From positions 62,001 through 126,000 of the forward strand of contig JACREQ010000059.1 of the NCBI GenBank assembly GCA_016218155.1: 64,000 nucleotides of DNA. The letters run 5' to 3'. The notes under the pieces are model-generated. The model worked only from the letters and a program-made list of their open reading frames with translations, was not told the DNA's origin and searched no databases. The stretch's first letter is position 1; the number at the start of each line of letters is the position of its first letter. The DNA is from Bacteroidia bacterium. GTDB taxonomy: Bacteria; Bacteroidota; Bacteroidia; Bacteroidales; GWA2-32-17. Of the stretch, positions 35,895-44,849 are shown piece after piece. The position numbers and the translations under genes are program-made.

Positions 35895-37037
35895 TTGAAA
35901 AACAAAATTATATATCTCTTAATTGGACCTAAAGGAAGCGGGAAATCATACATTGGTTCATTAATGGAAAAACAATTCGATATTAAATTTGTAAGAGTTG
36001 AAGATTGGGTTAAAAAGGTAAAGAAGGGCAGGCAAATTGACGACGAAACTTATTTGAGTGACGCTTTCAAATGCATTGAAAACAGTGTTAGAACTGTTCT
36101 TAATCATAATTCAAAAATTGTTTTCGAATCGACTGGGTTAACAGTATATTTTGACCAAATGCTATCCAGATTTAGGGAAGATTTTAAAGTTGTAACTATA
36201 AAAATTCAGGCAGACATTGCACTTTGTTTAAAAAGAGTAAAAACAAGAGATCAATCAATTCATATTAATGTTTCTGACGACCAGGTAAATCTTTTAAATA
36301 AACAGGTTCAGGCTAAAAACATTATTACTGATCATATAATAAATAACAACAGTAAAAACATTAATGAATTAACTTCTGAAATTGGAATCATCATTAAAAC
36401 CGAAACACAAAATGAAAATCCCTGGTTAAATATTAAATTTTCCGAATATGAAAATCATATGCTAGAGGTTGGTCAGGCACAGGTTTTAAATAATTTAACT
36501 GAAGAATATTTAAAAGAATACAAGCCAGAATACTTTGCATTAATAGGGTGTTCAACCGGAAACGGATTAGAGCATATTGATAATAATATCACAAAAAAAG
36601 TATTCGCAATCGACATAAACCCCGATTATTTAAAGCAAACAAAAATACGTTTTGAAAATAAAATTAATAATATAACAACGTGCTGTATTGATTTGCAAAA
36701 CGAAGAGCTTAACTTATCAAACATAGATTTGGCTTTCTGCGGTCTAATATTAGAATATGTAGATCCTGAAATATTATTAAAGAAAATAACAAAGACTCTT
36801 AATAAAAACGGAAAGATTGTTTTGATTATACAAAAGAATAAAAACACTTCATTTGTATCGAAAACAAAATACACATCACTTGAGAGTTTATCGTCAATAG
36901 CAAAGGAAATAAGCGAAAATACGGTCGCTATAATTTGCAAAAAACTACATTTAAAACTTATTCAAAAAAAGGAAATTCAGCTTAACGAGAAAAAATCCTT
37001 TTTAGTTTTTGTTTATAATAATCCATCTAAATATTAA
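35895..37037 (+). CDS. P-loop kinase-like and class I methyltransferase fusion
   Basis: A 380-residue protein beginning at a TTG. The N-terminal half (about 1-160) is a small P-loop kinase-like domain with GPKGSGKS at residues 11-18 and later TIKIQADIALCLKRVKTRD. The C-terminal half (about 180-380) is a class I SAM-dependent methyltransferase: WLNIKFSEYENHM, VGQAQVLNNL, ALIGCSTGNGLEHI (SAM-binding Gly-rich loop) and KVFAIDINPDYL. Each half is familiar alone; the fusion is less common. Substrates of both are unknown. No frameshift is seen at the junction. Confidence 0.82.
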   Translation: MKNKIIYLLIGPKGSGKSYIGSLMEKQFDIKFVRVEDWVKKVKKGRQIDDETYLSDAFKCIENSVRTVLNHNSKIVFESTGLTVYFDQMLSRFREDFKVVTIKIQADIALCLKRVKTRDQSIHINVSDDQVNLLNKQVQAKNIITDHIINNNSKNINELTSEIGIIIKTETQNENPWLNIKFSEYENHMLEVGQAQVLNNLTEEYLKEYKPEYFALIGCSTGNGLEHIDNNITKKVFAIDINPDYLKQTKIRFENKINNITTCCIDLQNEELNLSNIDLAFCGLILEYVDPEILLKKITKTLNKNGKIVLIIQKNKNTSFVSKTKYTSLESLSSIAKEISENTVAIICKKLHLKLIQKKEIQLNEKKSFLVFVYNNPSKY

Positions 37038-37051
37038 ATAACAAATCACAC

Positions 37052-37513
37052 ATGAAATCAATAATAATCTTTACTACAATCTGCCTGTTTTCAATTTCAG
37101 CAATCGGTCAAAACATAACCCCTGGTTACGACTCAACTTTAGCCAAAACTCTGGGGGCAGATGAATACGGAATGAAATGGTACGTATTTGTTATTCTGAA
37201 AACCGGTAGTAATAATATTGAAGACAAAGTTAAGCGCGACAGCCTGTTTGCCGGTCATATGGCTAACATTAATCGTTTAGCAGACTTGGGAAAACTAATA
37301 ATTGCCGGTCCTTTTGGAAAAAACGATAAAACATATCGCGGCTTATTTATTCTAAATGTAAAAACAATAGATGAAGCGAATGAACTGCTTCAAACGGATC
37401 CTGCTGTAAAAGCAAAAGTTTTTGATGTTGAATTATATAAATGGTATGGTTCTGCAGCCATTTCGGAATATTTGAAATTTCATGACAAAATTGAAAAAAC
37501 AAAAATCGAATAA
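37052..37513 (+). CDS. Secreted YciI-like (YCII-related) protein
   Basis: A 153-residue protein with a signal peptide (about 1-19, SAIGQ) and a YCII-related domain: MKWYVFVILKTGSNN, LFAGHMANINRLADLGKLIIAGPFG and YRGLFILNVKTIDEANELLQTDPAV. The domain is a small ferredoxin-like fold with a His/Asp pair. Bacteroidota have many exported versions; function is unproven. Confidence 0.85.
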   Translation: MKSIIIFTTICLFSISAIGQNITPGYDSTLAKTLGADEYGMKWYVFVILKTGSNNIEDKVKRDSLFAGHMANINRLADLGKLIIAGPFGKNDKTYRGLFILNVKTIDEANELLQTDPAVKAKVFDVELYKWYGSAAISEYLKFHDKIEKTKIE

Positions 37514-37579
37514 TCATGGATAGCTGTTTTATTAGCTATTCAGTCTAATTATCTATCTTCGCTGTTCAAAAATTTTTAC

Positions 37580-38077
37580 ATGAGACTTAAATCGCTTTTT
37601 TACATATTTTTATTTTTTGCTTTTAATAACATTTATGCACAAAACCATGTAACCGACTCGTTACATAACGAGCATGATCACGGAAGTCATAAAAATGAAC
37701 TTGGGATAGCAAATTCACCCGTTTACTTATTACACGAAAAGAATTTTTGTTACGGACTTCACATTCACTACTTAAGAAACATTAGCGATTCCAGGTTTGG
37801 ATTTGGGTTTGGTTTCGAAAGAATATTTGACGAACATAAACATAATACATTTGGTCTTGTAGCTAAATATATGGTAATTGATGAATTATCATTTAATATT
37901 TCACCAGGTATAATGTTAGAAGACGAAAATTTAAAAAAAATAAATTTTGCACTGCATTTAGAAACTGAATACGAATTTGACATTGATCCTTTTTGCATCG
38001 GACCTGTTGTGGAATGTGCTTTTGATGCTGAAGATATTCATCTTAGTATTGGACTACACTTTGGAATTGTATTTTAA
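37580..38077 (+). CDS. Small outer-membrane-like protein with His-rich N terminus
   Basis: A 165-residue protein with a signal peptide (about 1-20, IYAQ), then NEHDHGSHKNE, a His-rich segment that might bind metal, followed by amphipathic strands (YGLHIHYLRNI, FGFGFGFERIF, LSIGLHFGIVF). The last strand ends in Phe, as outer-membrane barrels do. An eight-stranded barrel or similar is plausible. No family recognised. Confidence 0.6.
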   Translation: MRLKSLFYIFLFFAFNNIYAQNHVTDSLHNEHDHGSHKNELGIANSPVYLLHEKNFCYGLHIHYLRNISDSRFGFGFGFERIFDEHKHNTFGLVAKYMVIDELSFNISPGIMLEDENLKKINFALHLETEYEFDIDPFCIGPVVECAFDAEDIHLSIGLHFGIVF

Positions 38078-38414
38078 TTAGGAAAATTCCTTCTGGCTTA
38101 TCCTCGCTTCCCATATATGTGATTTACAAAGTATTACAAATTTTTGAAAAAACACAATTCTTTGTATAAAAGCAGAAGGCATTAGTGCTAAATAACAGAT
38201 ATAATTTCAAATAAGCTAAATGTAATCAACAAAAACTAGTTGCATAAAAAGCATCTTATCTCCTGTATATCAGTTAAATAAATTCGCTCGGCTACAATTA
38301 TCTTTTTAAAATTTAAGATTATTTATGTTATTTAGCATTATTTTGCGAACAATTAATCAAATTCTATATTAACTTTATCTCATGAAACAATAAATAATTT
38401 TAAAATAAAATATC
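38078..38414. other. 337-bp gap without gene
   Basis: AT-rich stretch between the barrel-like gene and the first VOC gene. I find no long inverted repeat, RNA gene or reading frame of note. It should contain the promoter for the VOC/SRPBCC operon, but no clear TTTG/TAnnTTTG pair stands out. Confidence 0.6.
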
Positions 38415-38852
38415 ATGGCAAGGGTTAGTACATACTTAAATTTTTCTCGCAATACCGAGGAAGCTTTCAACTATTATAAATCAATTTTTGGCGGAGAATT
38501 TGGTGGCGGTGGCGTTGCCAGGTTTAAAGACATTCCGGCACAAGAAGGAATGCCACCATTAGCTAAAGAAGACGAAAACCTGATTATGCATATTGAATTA
38601 CCAATACTTGGGGGACATGTTTTAATGGCAACAGATGCTCCGGAATCAATGGGTTTTGTAGTTAATGCCGGGAATAATTATAACATTATGCTGGAACCTG
38701 ACACAAAAACAGAAACCAAAAAATTATTTGATGCATTATCAAAAGATGGTAAAGTTACAATGGATTTACAAATGATGTTCTGGGGAGCATATTATGGCAG
38801 TTGTACCGATAAGTTTGGAATTCAATGGATGTTTAATTGTAATGAAAAATAA
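38415..38852 (+). CDS. VOC family protein (PhnB-like)
   Basis: A 145-residue glyoxalase/bleomycin-resistance-fold protein: VSTYLNFSRNTEEAFNYYKSIFGGEF, DENLIMHIELPILGGHVLMATD and FWGAYYGSCTDKFGIQWMFN. It is the first gene of three, eight bases from the SRPBCC gene. The fold hosts many metal-dependent reactions, so no substrate is assigned. Confidence 0.9.
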   Translation: MARVSTYLNFSRNTEEAFNYYKSIFGGEFGGGGVARFKDIPAQEGMPPLAKEDENLIMHIELPILGGHVLMATDAPESMGFVVNAGNNYNIMLEPDTKTETKKLFDALSKDGKVTMDLQMMFWGAYYGSCTDKFGIQWMFNCNEK

Positions 38853-38860
38853 CAATATAC

Positions 38861-39286
38861 ATGGAAGAAAATAACAAAGTAATAATTACGGTTCAAACAA
38901 CAATAAATGCACCTATAGAAAAAGTGTGGAAATGTTGGACTAGTCCTGAAGATATTGTAATATGGAATACCGCTTCGGAGGATTGGCATTCTCCACATGC
39001 AGAAAATGATTTGCGTGTCGGTGGTAATTTCAATTACAGGATGGAATCTAAAGACAGAAGTATGGGTTTCGATTTTTTCGGAGTATACAACAAAGTGATT
39101 ACTCATAAATTAATAGAATACACTTTGGGCGATGGAAGAAAAGCAACAGTTATTTTTAAAGAAACAAATAACAAAGTAGAGGTTATTGAAGACTTTGAAG
39201 CAGAAAACGAAAATTCATATGAATTACAAAAAATAGGCTGGCAAACAATTCTTAATAATTTCAGAAAGCATACAGAAACAAAATAA
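38861..39286 (+). CDS. SRPBCC (AHSA1-like) domain protein
   Basis: A 141-residue START/AHSA1-type protein: TTINAPIEKVWKCWTSPEDIVIWN, DLRVGGNFNYRM, and the C-terminal helix starting near ENSYELQKIGWQTILNNF. It binds an unknown hydrophobic ligand. It sits between two VOC genes with short gaps (8 and 17 bases), a common grouping. Confidence 0.92.
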   Translation: MEENNKVIITVQTTINAPIEKVWKCWTSPEDIVIWNTASEDWHSPHAENDLRVGGNFNYRMESKDRSMGFDFFGVYNKVITHKLIEYTLGDGRKATVIFKETNNKVEVIEDFEAENENSYELQKIGWQTILNNFRKHTETK

Positions 39287-39303
39287 CATTATACATAGAG
39301 ACA

Positions 39304-39777
39304 ATGGGAAATCCAATAATACCATGCCTTTGGTTTGACAACCAGGCGGAGGAAGCAGTAAATTTTTATGTTTCAGTTTTTAAAAATTCTAAAATTGAAA
39401 GCATAAGTCGTTACGGAAAAGAAGGTTTTGAAATTCACAGACAAAAAGAAGGAACTGTTTTAACTGCAAATTTTCAAATAAACGGGCAATCATTTGTTGC
39501 ATTAAATGGTGGACCTCTTTTTAAATTTACCGAAGCTGTATCGTTTCAGGTATTTTGTGATACCCAGGAAGAAATTGACCATTACTGGGAAATGCTTACA
39601 AAAGACGGTGGAGAAGAGAGTAATTGCGGATGGCTAAAAGATAAATACGGGTTATCATGGCAAATTATTCCAACTATACTTTCAAAGCTTTTGAGTGATC
39701 CTGCAAAAGCAGGCAGGGTAACAAATGCTTTTTTGCAAATGAAGAAATTTGATATCAATAAATTAATGCAAGCTTAA
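39304..39777 (+). CDS. VOC family protein (PhnB / 3-demethylubiquinone methyltransferase-like)
   Basis: A 157-residue protein of the PhnB-like branch: IIPCLWFDNQAEEAVNFYVSVF, FQINGQSFVALNGGPLF, EIDHYWEMLTKDGG and CGWLKDKYGLSWQIIP. Despite the family's common database name it is not a methyltransferase by sequence. Third gene of the VOC/SRPBCC operon. Confidence 0.92.
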   Translation: MGNPIIPCLWFDNQAEEAVNFYVSVFKNSKIESISRYGKEGFEIHRQKEGTVLTANFQINGQSFVALNGGPLFKFTEAVSFQVFCDTQEEIDHYWEMLTKDGGEESNCGWLKDKYGLSWQIIPTILSKLLSDPAKAGRVTNAFLQMKKFDINKLMQA

Positions 39778-39792
39778 ATTTTTAACCAAAAT

Positions 39793-40290
39793 ATGAAAAT
39801 AAGAATACTTTTAAGAGCAATAATAGTCACATTATTGATTTCAGAAAGCTTACAAGCTCAAGAAATTCATCAATCGTTAAATTGCTCTGGCGGAGAAGCC
39901 ATTGGTTCAGGAGGATCTGTTAGTTATTCATTTGGTCAGACTACATATACTACAAATAATGGAATAACGGGTTCTATCGCTCAAGGGATACAACAACCAT
40001 TCGAAATTTCAACTGTAACAAATCTTAATGATAATAATGAGATTATACTTGAAATGTTAGCATACCCAAATCCAACTACAAATTTTTTACAACTTAAAAC
40101 TTCAAATTATAACAATGAAAACATAATTTATCAATTAACAGACGTTAACGGAAAATTAATAGAAACGAAAAAAATAGAAAATAATATTACAAATATTGTT
40201 ATGGAAAATTTAACTCCAGCAAATTATTTTCTAACTGTTTTTATCAATAATAAAGAAACCAAAACATTTAAAATAATTAAAAACAAATAA
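39793..40290 (+). CDS. Short T9SS type A protein
   Basis: A 165-residue exported protein: signal peptide (about 1-22, LQAQ), a 60-residue segment with GGEAIGSGGSVSYSFGQ and GSIAQGIQQPFEI, then a type A sorting domain (MLAYPNPTTNFLQL, ending NYFLTVF). This short N-terminal type is frequent among T9SS cargo. It ends three bases before the next gene, which is likely co-expressed. Confidence 0.85.
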   Translation: MKIRILLRAIIVTLLISESLQAQEIHQSLNCSGGEAIGSGGSVSYSFGQTTYTTNNGITGSIAQGIQQPFEISTVTNLNDNNEIILEMLAYPNPTTNFLQLKTSNYNNENIIYQLTDVNGKLIETKKIENNITNIVMENLTPANYFLTVFINNKETKTFKIIKNK

Positions 40291-40293
40291 CAA

Positions 40294-41757
40294 ATGAAAA
40301 AACTATTTACAATTATAGCAGCAATTATATTTACATTTAATGTTTTTGCACAAGCGCCTCAAAAAATAAGCTATCAGGCAGTAATCAGAAATAGCAGTAA
40401 CACTCTAGTAACAAACACACAAGTAGGCATGCAAATAAGTATTTTGCAAGGAACAACACCTATTTACAGTGAAACACAAACCCCAACTACTAATGCAAAT
40501 GGATTAGTAAGTATTGAAATAGGCACTGGTTTCGGGTTCGATACTATTAGCTGGGCTTACGGTCCATATTTTATAAAAACAGAAACCGATCCTTTGGGTG
40601 GAACAACATACTCGATTACTGGAACTACCCAGATAATGAGTGTTCCATATGCATTACATGCTAAAACTGCTGAAAATATTTCGGGCACCATAATTGAGAA
40701 ACAAGGTGTTGGCTTGGGCGAATTAATTTCAACAAATTACAGAATTCAACCAATTTCTCCATCATTAATATATAGAGGAAAGTTATACGATAATAATTAT
40801 CAACCTTTAAATGGGATATTTAGTTTTACAACCAGAGTATATCTTACACAGATAGGCGGAACTCCCATATGGCAGCATACTTATTCTGTTCCGGTTATTA
40901 ATGGAGTTTTCAATATAGATTTAACCTCAAGTGGATCAAATATTGAAGCATCTTTAATTAACAATCAGGTTTTTTATGAATTTTCAATTAATGCTGATCC
41001 GGCAATGACGCCTCGCAATAAATTTGAAATGGTTGCGAATGCTATTAATTCAAGCTTTATCGAATGGAATAACATTGGCGGAACTCCAACATTTTCACAA
41101 GTTGCAACAAGTGGCGATTATAACGACTTAATTAACACACCAGTTGGAACTGCACCGGGCCAAATGCTTTATTGGAATGGAACTGCATGGGTATATATTA
41201 CTTCTGGTTTAAACGGACAAATATTAAAATATAAAAATGGAATTCCAACATGGTCTGATGGTAACATTAAAGATTTGAATATTGGTGATAGTTATCAAGG
41301 TGGAATAATTGCATATTTTTTACAACCTGGCGATCCTGGTTACGATGTTAACATTCGTCACGGTATTATTGCTGCAATAAGCGATGAATCTGCTACAGAA
41401 TGGGGTTGTTTTGGAACAGATATAACCGGAGCAGGAGGAATAATTTTAGGAACAGGAAATCAAAACACTATTGATATCGTGACCGGTTGCCCAACAGCTG
41501 GAATTGCTGCCGAAGTTTGTGCTAACTTAACAATAGGAAGTTATAGTGATTGGTATTTGCCAAGTAGTGATGAATTAAATAAACTTTATCTAAATCAAAA
41601 TCTAATTGGAGGTTTTTATGTTGGATCATTCAACTTCTATTGGAGTTCTACAGAAACTTCAGCTACAGATGCAAAAGTTGTGGATTTTAACACTGGCGGG
41701 CAAACTAACCGTACTAAGTCGAATGCAACACGATTTCGCGCTATTCGTTCTTTTTAA
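40294..41757 (+). CDS. Exported protein with C-terminal DUF1566-like domain
   Basis: A 487-residue protein: signal peptide (about 1-19, VFAQ), an N-terminal region APQKISYQAVIRNSSN that is frequent in Bacteroidota surface proteins and carries carbohydrate-binding-like beta repeats, and a C-terminal DUF1566-like domain (about 325-487: DWYLPSSDELNKLYLN, NFYWSSTETSATDA, RFRAIRSF). DUF1566 belongs to the C-type-lectin-like group. It lacks a recognisable T9SS sorting tail. Partner of the short T9SS protein upstream. Confidence 0.82.
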   Translation: MKKLFTIIAAIIFTFNVFAQAPQKISYQAVIRNSSNTLVTNTQVGMQISILQGTTPIYSETQTPTTNANGLVSIEIGTGFGFDTISWAYGPYFIKTETDPLGGTTYSITGTTQIMSVPYALHAKTAENISGTIIEKQGVGLGELISTNYRIQPISPSLIYRGKLYDNNYQPLNGIFSFTTRVYLTQIGGTPIWQHTYSVPVINGVFNIDLTSSGSNIEASLINNQVFYEFSINADPAMTPRNKFEMVANAINSSFIEWNNIGGTPTFSQVATSGDYNDLINTPVGTAPGQMLYWNGTAWVYITSGLNGQILKYKNGIPTWSDGNIKDLNIGDSYQGGIIAYFLQPGDPGYDVNIRHGIIAAISDESATEWGCFGTDITGAGGIILGTGNQNTIDIVTGCPTAGIAAEVCANLTIGSYSDWYLPSSDELNKLYLNQNLIGGFYVGSFNFYWSSTETSATDAKVVDFNTGGQTNRTKSNATRFRAIRSF

Positions 41758-41779
41758 CACTATTTAATTATTATGTTTT

Positions 41780-41820
41780 AATGGTTGATAGAAATAAATC
41801 TCTGTCAACCATTATTTTTT
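41780..41820. terminator. Terminator between convergent genes
   Basis: AATGGTTGA (41780-41788) pairs with TCAACCATT (41805-41813), and TAG/CTG add to the stem. A T run follows on the plus strand. It separates the DUF1566-like gene from ribD. Confidence 0.75.
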
Positions 41821-41833
41821 ACTAATACAGTTA

Positions 41834-42880
41834 TTATATATTTTTATATACCTGCAGCTTACTTTCCAGTATCATTTCTGTAGAAATAGGCTCTTTGTTA
41901 AGAATTGGTGCAGATAATCCCTTGCCAAATGTTATATCACCAGTAAAAACTCTGGCTTCATCCCAAATATTTTTACAAATAAAAGTGTTTAAAGTCTGCG
42001 CTCCTCCTTCGATAATTACCGACTGTATATTTCTTTTATAGAGCTCGTTTAAAATGCTTTCGACAAGATTTTCGTTAAAAGACATTCTTACATTTTCAAT
42101 GTTTTTTTCAGATTTATTTGTCTGAATATTTTCAGTAATAATTAGCGTTTGAGCTTTATTGTTAAAAACCTTAAGATTTTTTGAAAGAATATTATTCTGA
42201 TCAATAACAATTCGCAATGGATTTTTACCTGTCCACGACCTTACTGTTAATTCGGGGTTATCATTAATTGCAGTATTAGTTCCAATTAATATTGCCTGCT
42301 CTTCCGACCGCCATTTGTGAACTAATGTTCTACAGGTATCATTTGTAATCCATGTTATTTTCGGCTTCTCATCAGTTCTTTCAACATCAATAAATCCATC
42401 TTTAGTTTGTGCCCACTTTAAAATAATATATGGCCGTTGTTTTTTTAAAAAAGTGAAAAATCTTCGATTCACAAATTCATATTCTTCTTTTAAAACTCCT
42501 GTTTGAACATTTATTCCTGCATTTTTTAAAATTTCAATTCCTTTACCTGCTACTTTTGGAAAAGGATCTTCTGCAGAAATTACCACTCGCGGAATTCCCA
42601 TTTTTACAATTAAATCGGCACATGGCGGAGTTTTTCCATAATGTGAGCACGGCTCAAGCGTAACGTAAAGTGTAGAGTTTTTAAGTAATTCTTTGTTTTT
42701 AACTGAATTAATTGCATTTACCTCTGCATGCGGTCCACCAAATTGCTGATGAAAACCTTCACCAATAATTTTATGTTCATGAACAATTACACAACCAACC
42801 AATGGATTTGGAGCAGTATTCCCTAAACCCATTTCTGCAAGTTCAATGCAACGTTGCATAAATTTTTGGTCGATGTTCAT
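41834..42880 (-). CDS. ribD: Bifunctional riboflavin biosynthesis deaminase/reductase
   Basis: A 348-residue protein with both domains of RibD. The deaminase (about 1-145) has HAEVNAI and EPCSHYGKTPPC, supplying the zinc ligands and catalytic Glu. The reductase (about 150-348) has PYIILKWAQTKDGFID, WRSEEQAILIGTNTA and SVIIEGGAQTLNTFI. It converts the pyrimidine intermediate of riboflavin synthesis in two steps. Divergent from prmC with only 24 bases between starts, so the promoters overlap. Confidence 0.96.
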   Translation of the reverse strand: MNIDQKFMQRCIELAEMGLGNTAPNPLVGCVIVHEHKIIGEGFHQQFGGPHAEVNAINSVKNKELLKNSTLYVTLEPCSHYGKTPPCADLIVKMGIPRVVISAEDPFPKVAGKGIEILKNAGINVQTGVLKEEYEFVNRRFFTFLKKQRPYIILKWAQTKDGFIDVERTDEKPKITWITNDTCRTLVHKWRSEEQAILIGTNTAINDNPELTVRSWTGKNPLRIVIDQNNILSKNLKVFNNKAQTLIITENIQTNKSEKNIENVRMSFNENLVESILNELYKRNIQSVIIEGGAQTLNTFICKNIWDEARVFTGDITFGKGLSAPILNKEPISTEMILESKLQVYKNI

Positions 42881-42904
42881 GCTTAATTTTTTATCTTTGA
42901 CTCT

Positions 42905-43759
42905 ATGTCTGAAACAATAAATTCATACTTTAATCAACTGGTAAACAAGTTAAAAACAATTTATTCGGATTGCGAATCTGAAAATATTGCTTTTATGACA
43001 GTTGAACATGTGCTAAATTACTCAAAATTCAGATACTCAGAAAATCGTTCGCAACCTTTTCCGGAAACAAAAAAAGAAATATGGAAAGCAATAGAAATAA
43101 GATTATTAAATTCAGAACCCATACAATATGTTTTAGGTGAAGCAGATTTTTTCGGCTTAAAGTTCAAGGTTGATAATAATGTACTTATTCCACGACAGGA
43201 AACTGAAGAACTTGTGCAATTAATTTTAACAGAACATAAAATTGAGAAAATAAAATTACTCGACATTGGAACAGGGAGTGGTTGTATTCCGGTTTCTTTA
43301 AAAAAGAACAGAAAAAACTGGGATATTTATGCAATAGATATTTCAAAAGGTGCTCTGAAAATTGCAACAGAAAATGCTAAAATAAATAATGCAGAAATAA
43401 CCTTACTGCAAGATGATATTTGTAATTCAAACTCATTTAATTCTGAATATAAATTTAATGTGATAGTCAGTAATCCTCCTTATATTCCCAATAAAGACGT
43501 AGAAATAATGCACAATAATGTTAAGGATTTTGAACCACATTTAGCACTTTTCTCACCTGACGATGATCCATTGATATTTTACAAACATATTGCAGAATTT
43601 TCGAAAGTCCATTTGGAAATAAATGGAACTTTATATGTTGAGATACATGAAAAGTTTGCAAATGAAGTGTCTGAGTTATTTAAAAACACCGGATTTAACA
43701 ATATAACTATTATTAATGACATAAACGAAAAAGCAAGAATTGCAAAAGCAAAATTATAA
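42905..43759 (+). CDS. prmC: Release factor glutamine methyltransferase
   Basis: A 284-residue class I methyltransferase with the catalytic NPPY motif in VSNPPYIPNKDVE (about 190) and the SAM motif LLDIGTGSGCIPVSL. N-terminal helical region includes EPIQYVLGEADFFGLKF. It methylates the GGQ glutamine of peptide-release factors. Its stop overlaps the start of recX by 20 bases if the early TTG is used. Confidence 0.95.
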   Translation: MSETINSYFNQLVNKLKTIYSDCESENIAFMTVEHVLNYSKFRYSENRSQPFPETKKEIWKAIEIRLLNSEPIQYVLGEADFFGLKFKVDNNVLIPRQETEELVQLILTEHKIEKIKLLDIGTGSGCIPVSLKKNRKNWDIYAIDISKGALKIATENAKINNAEITLLQDDICNSNSFNSEYKFNVIVSNPPYIPNKDVEIMHNNVKDFEPHLALFSPDDDPLIFYKHIAEFSKVHLEINGTLYVEIHEKFANEVSELFKNTGFNNITIINDINEKARIAKAKL

Positions 43760-44225
43760 TTTGACAAACTACGAATTCTATATTAACCGGGCAATGTTTT
43801 GGTGCAGCCGCCGCGAAATGTGTTGCAGTGAAGTTAAACTACGTTTGCAAAAAGCAGAGGTTGACGAAACCTCTATTAAAAAAATTATTGCTAAGCTTAT
43901 TGAGGAAAACTTCATAAACGAAGAACGTTTTGTTAAGGCATTTATACATGACAAATTAGAATACCAAAAGTGGGGTCTGGCTAAAATTAAAAATGCATTA
44001 TATCTTAAAAATATTCCGGCAGAACTAATTTCTGAAGCAATTTCGGGATTAGATAAAGAAGCTTATCTCAAAAAACTTACAGAAATCGCATTGCATAAAT
44101 TAAAATTTATTAAAGCCGAAAATGATTTTTTACGAGATCAGAAACTATTGCGCTTTTTAGCATCTAAAGGAGTTTCGGCAGATGATGCATTTAAAATAAT
44201 TAATATTATTAAATCAAAAAAATAA
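43740..44225 (+). CDS. recX: RecX-family regulatory protein
   Basis: A 161-residue helical protein of the RecX type: FYINRAMFWCSRREMCCSEVKLRLQKA, FINEERFVKAFIHDKLEYQKWGLAKIKNALYLK. RecX modulates RecA filaments. The start is uncertain: TTG at 43740 overlaps prmC, TTG at 43761 directly follows the prmC stop and may be better, and an ATG at 43794 would cut into the first helix. No recA gene is in the window. Confidence 0.87.
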   Translation: MQKQNYNLTNYEFYINRAMFWCSRREMCCSEVKLRLQKAEVDETSIKKIIAKLIEENFINEERFVKAFIHDKLEYQKWGLAKIKNALYLKNIPAELISEAISGLDKEAYLKKLTEIALHKLKFIKAENDFLRDQKLLRFLASKGVSADDAFKIINIIKSKK

Positions 44226-44240
44226 AATATTGCAACAAAA

Positions 44241-44270
44241 TTGCAACCCAGATATTTTTTTCTTGTCTTT
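44241..44270 (+). promoter_or_regulatory. ECF-type promoter of the sigma factor operon
   Basis: TTGCAACCC (44241-44249), 13 bases, TTGTCTTT (44263-44270). The AAC and GTC cores and about 16-base spacing suit ECF sigma factors. The same pair with the same 13-base gap occurs at 46775-46804. A further GCAAC lies just upstream (44232-44236). Confidence 0.65.
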
Positions 44271-44300
44271 AGTTTTGAAATTAAATCCTGAAAAGGAATA

Positions 44301-44849
44301 GTGCAGGAAGATATTCATAAAAAATTAGTAGAAAGGTGTATCCGTGGAGAGCGGAAAGCACAGTTTGAGTTATATAAACTTTATTCAAAAGCTATGTTCA
44401 ATATTTCCTACAGAATGTTAAATAATAAAAGCGATGCCGAGGACATGCTTCAGGAAGTATTTACAGATATTTTTACCCGTATACACACATTTAGATTCGA
44501 CTCAACTATTGGAGCCTGGATAAAGCGTATTACAGTTAATAAATGCATTAATGAAATTAACCGCAAAAAAACTAATTTAAATTTTGTTGAAGATATTTCA
44601 GTTTTTGATAAGGGCGTAAATGATGAAGAAGAAAACATTCCATTATCGGTGGACAATGTAAAAAACGCAATGGAACAATTACCAAATGGAAGCCGAATTA
44701 TTTTTTCACTTTATTTACTTGAAGGGTATGACCACGAAGAGATAAGTCAGATTTTAAACATAAGCGAATCTACCTCCAAAACTCAATATATGAGAGCCAA
44801 ACAAAAAGTAAAAGAACTTTTAAAACCACAGTTATATGAAACAAGATAA
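44301..44849 (+). CDS. ECF sigma factor
   Basis: A 182-residue sigma-70 family protein of the ECF type, with only regions 2 and 4. Region 2 (about 20-90) reads YRMLNNKSDAEDMLQEVFTDIF. Region 4 (about 120-175) reads LPNGSRIIFSLYLLEGYDHEEISQILNISESTSKTQYMRAK. It starts with GTG at 44301, preceded by AAGGA. It overlaps the anti-sigma-like gene by 14 bases, the classic arrangement for a sigma and its regulator, and sits behind a motif that it probably recognises itself. Confidence 0.95.
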   Translation: MQEDIHKKLVERCIRGERKAQFELYKLYSKAMFNISYRMLNNKSDAEDMLQEVFTDIFTRIHTFRFDSTIGAWIKRITVNKCINEINRKKTNLNFVEDISVFDKGVNDEEENIPLSVDNVKNAMEQLPNGSRIIFSLYLLEGYDHEEISQILNISESTSKTQYMRAKQKVKELLKPQLYETR

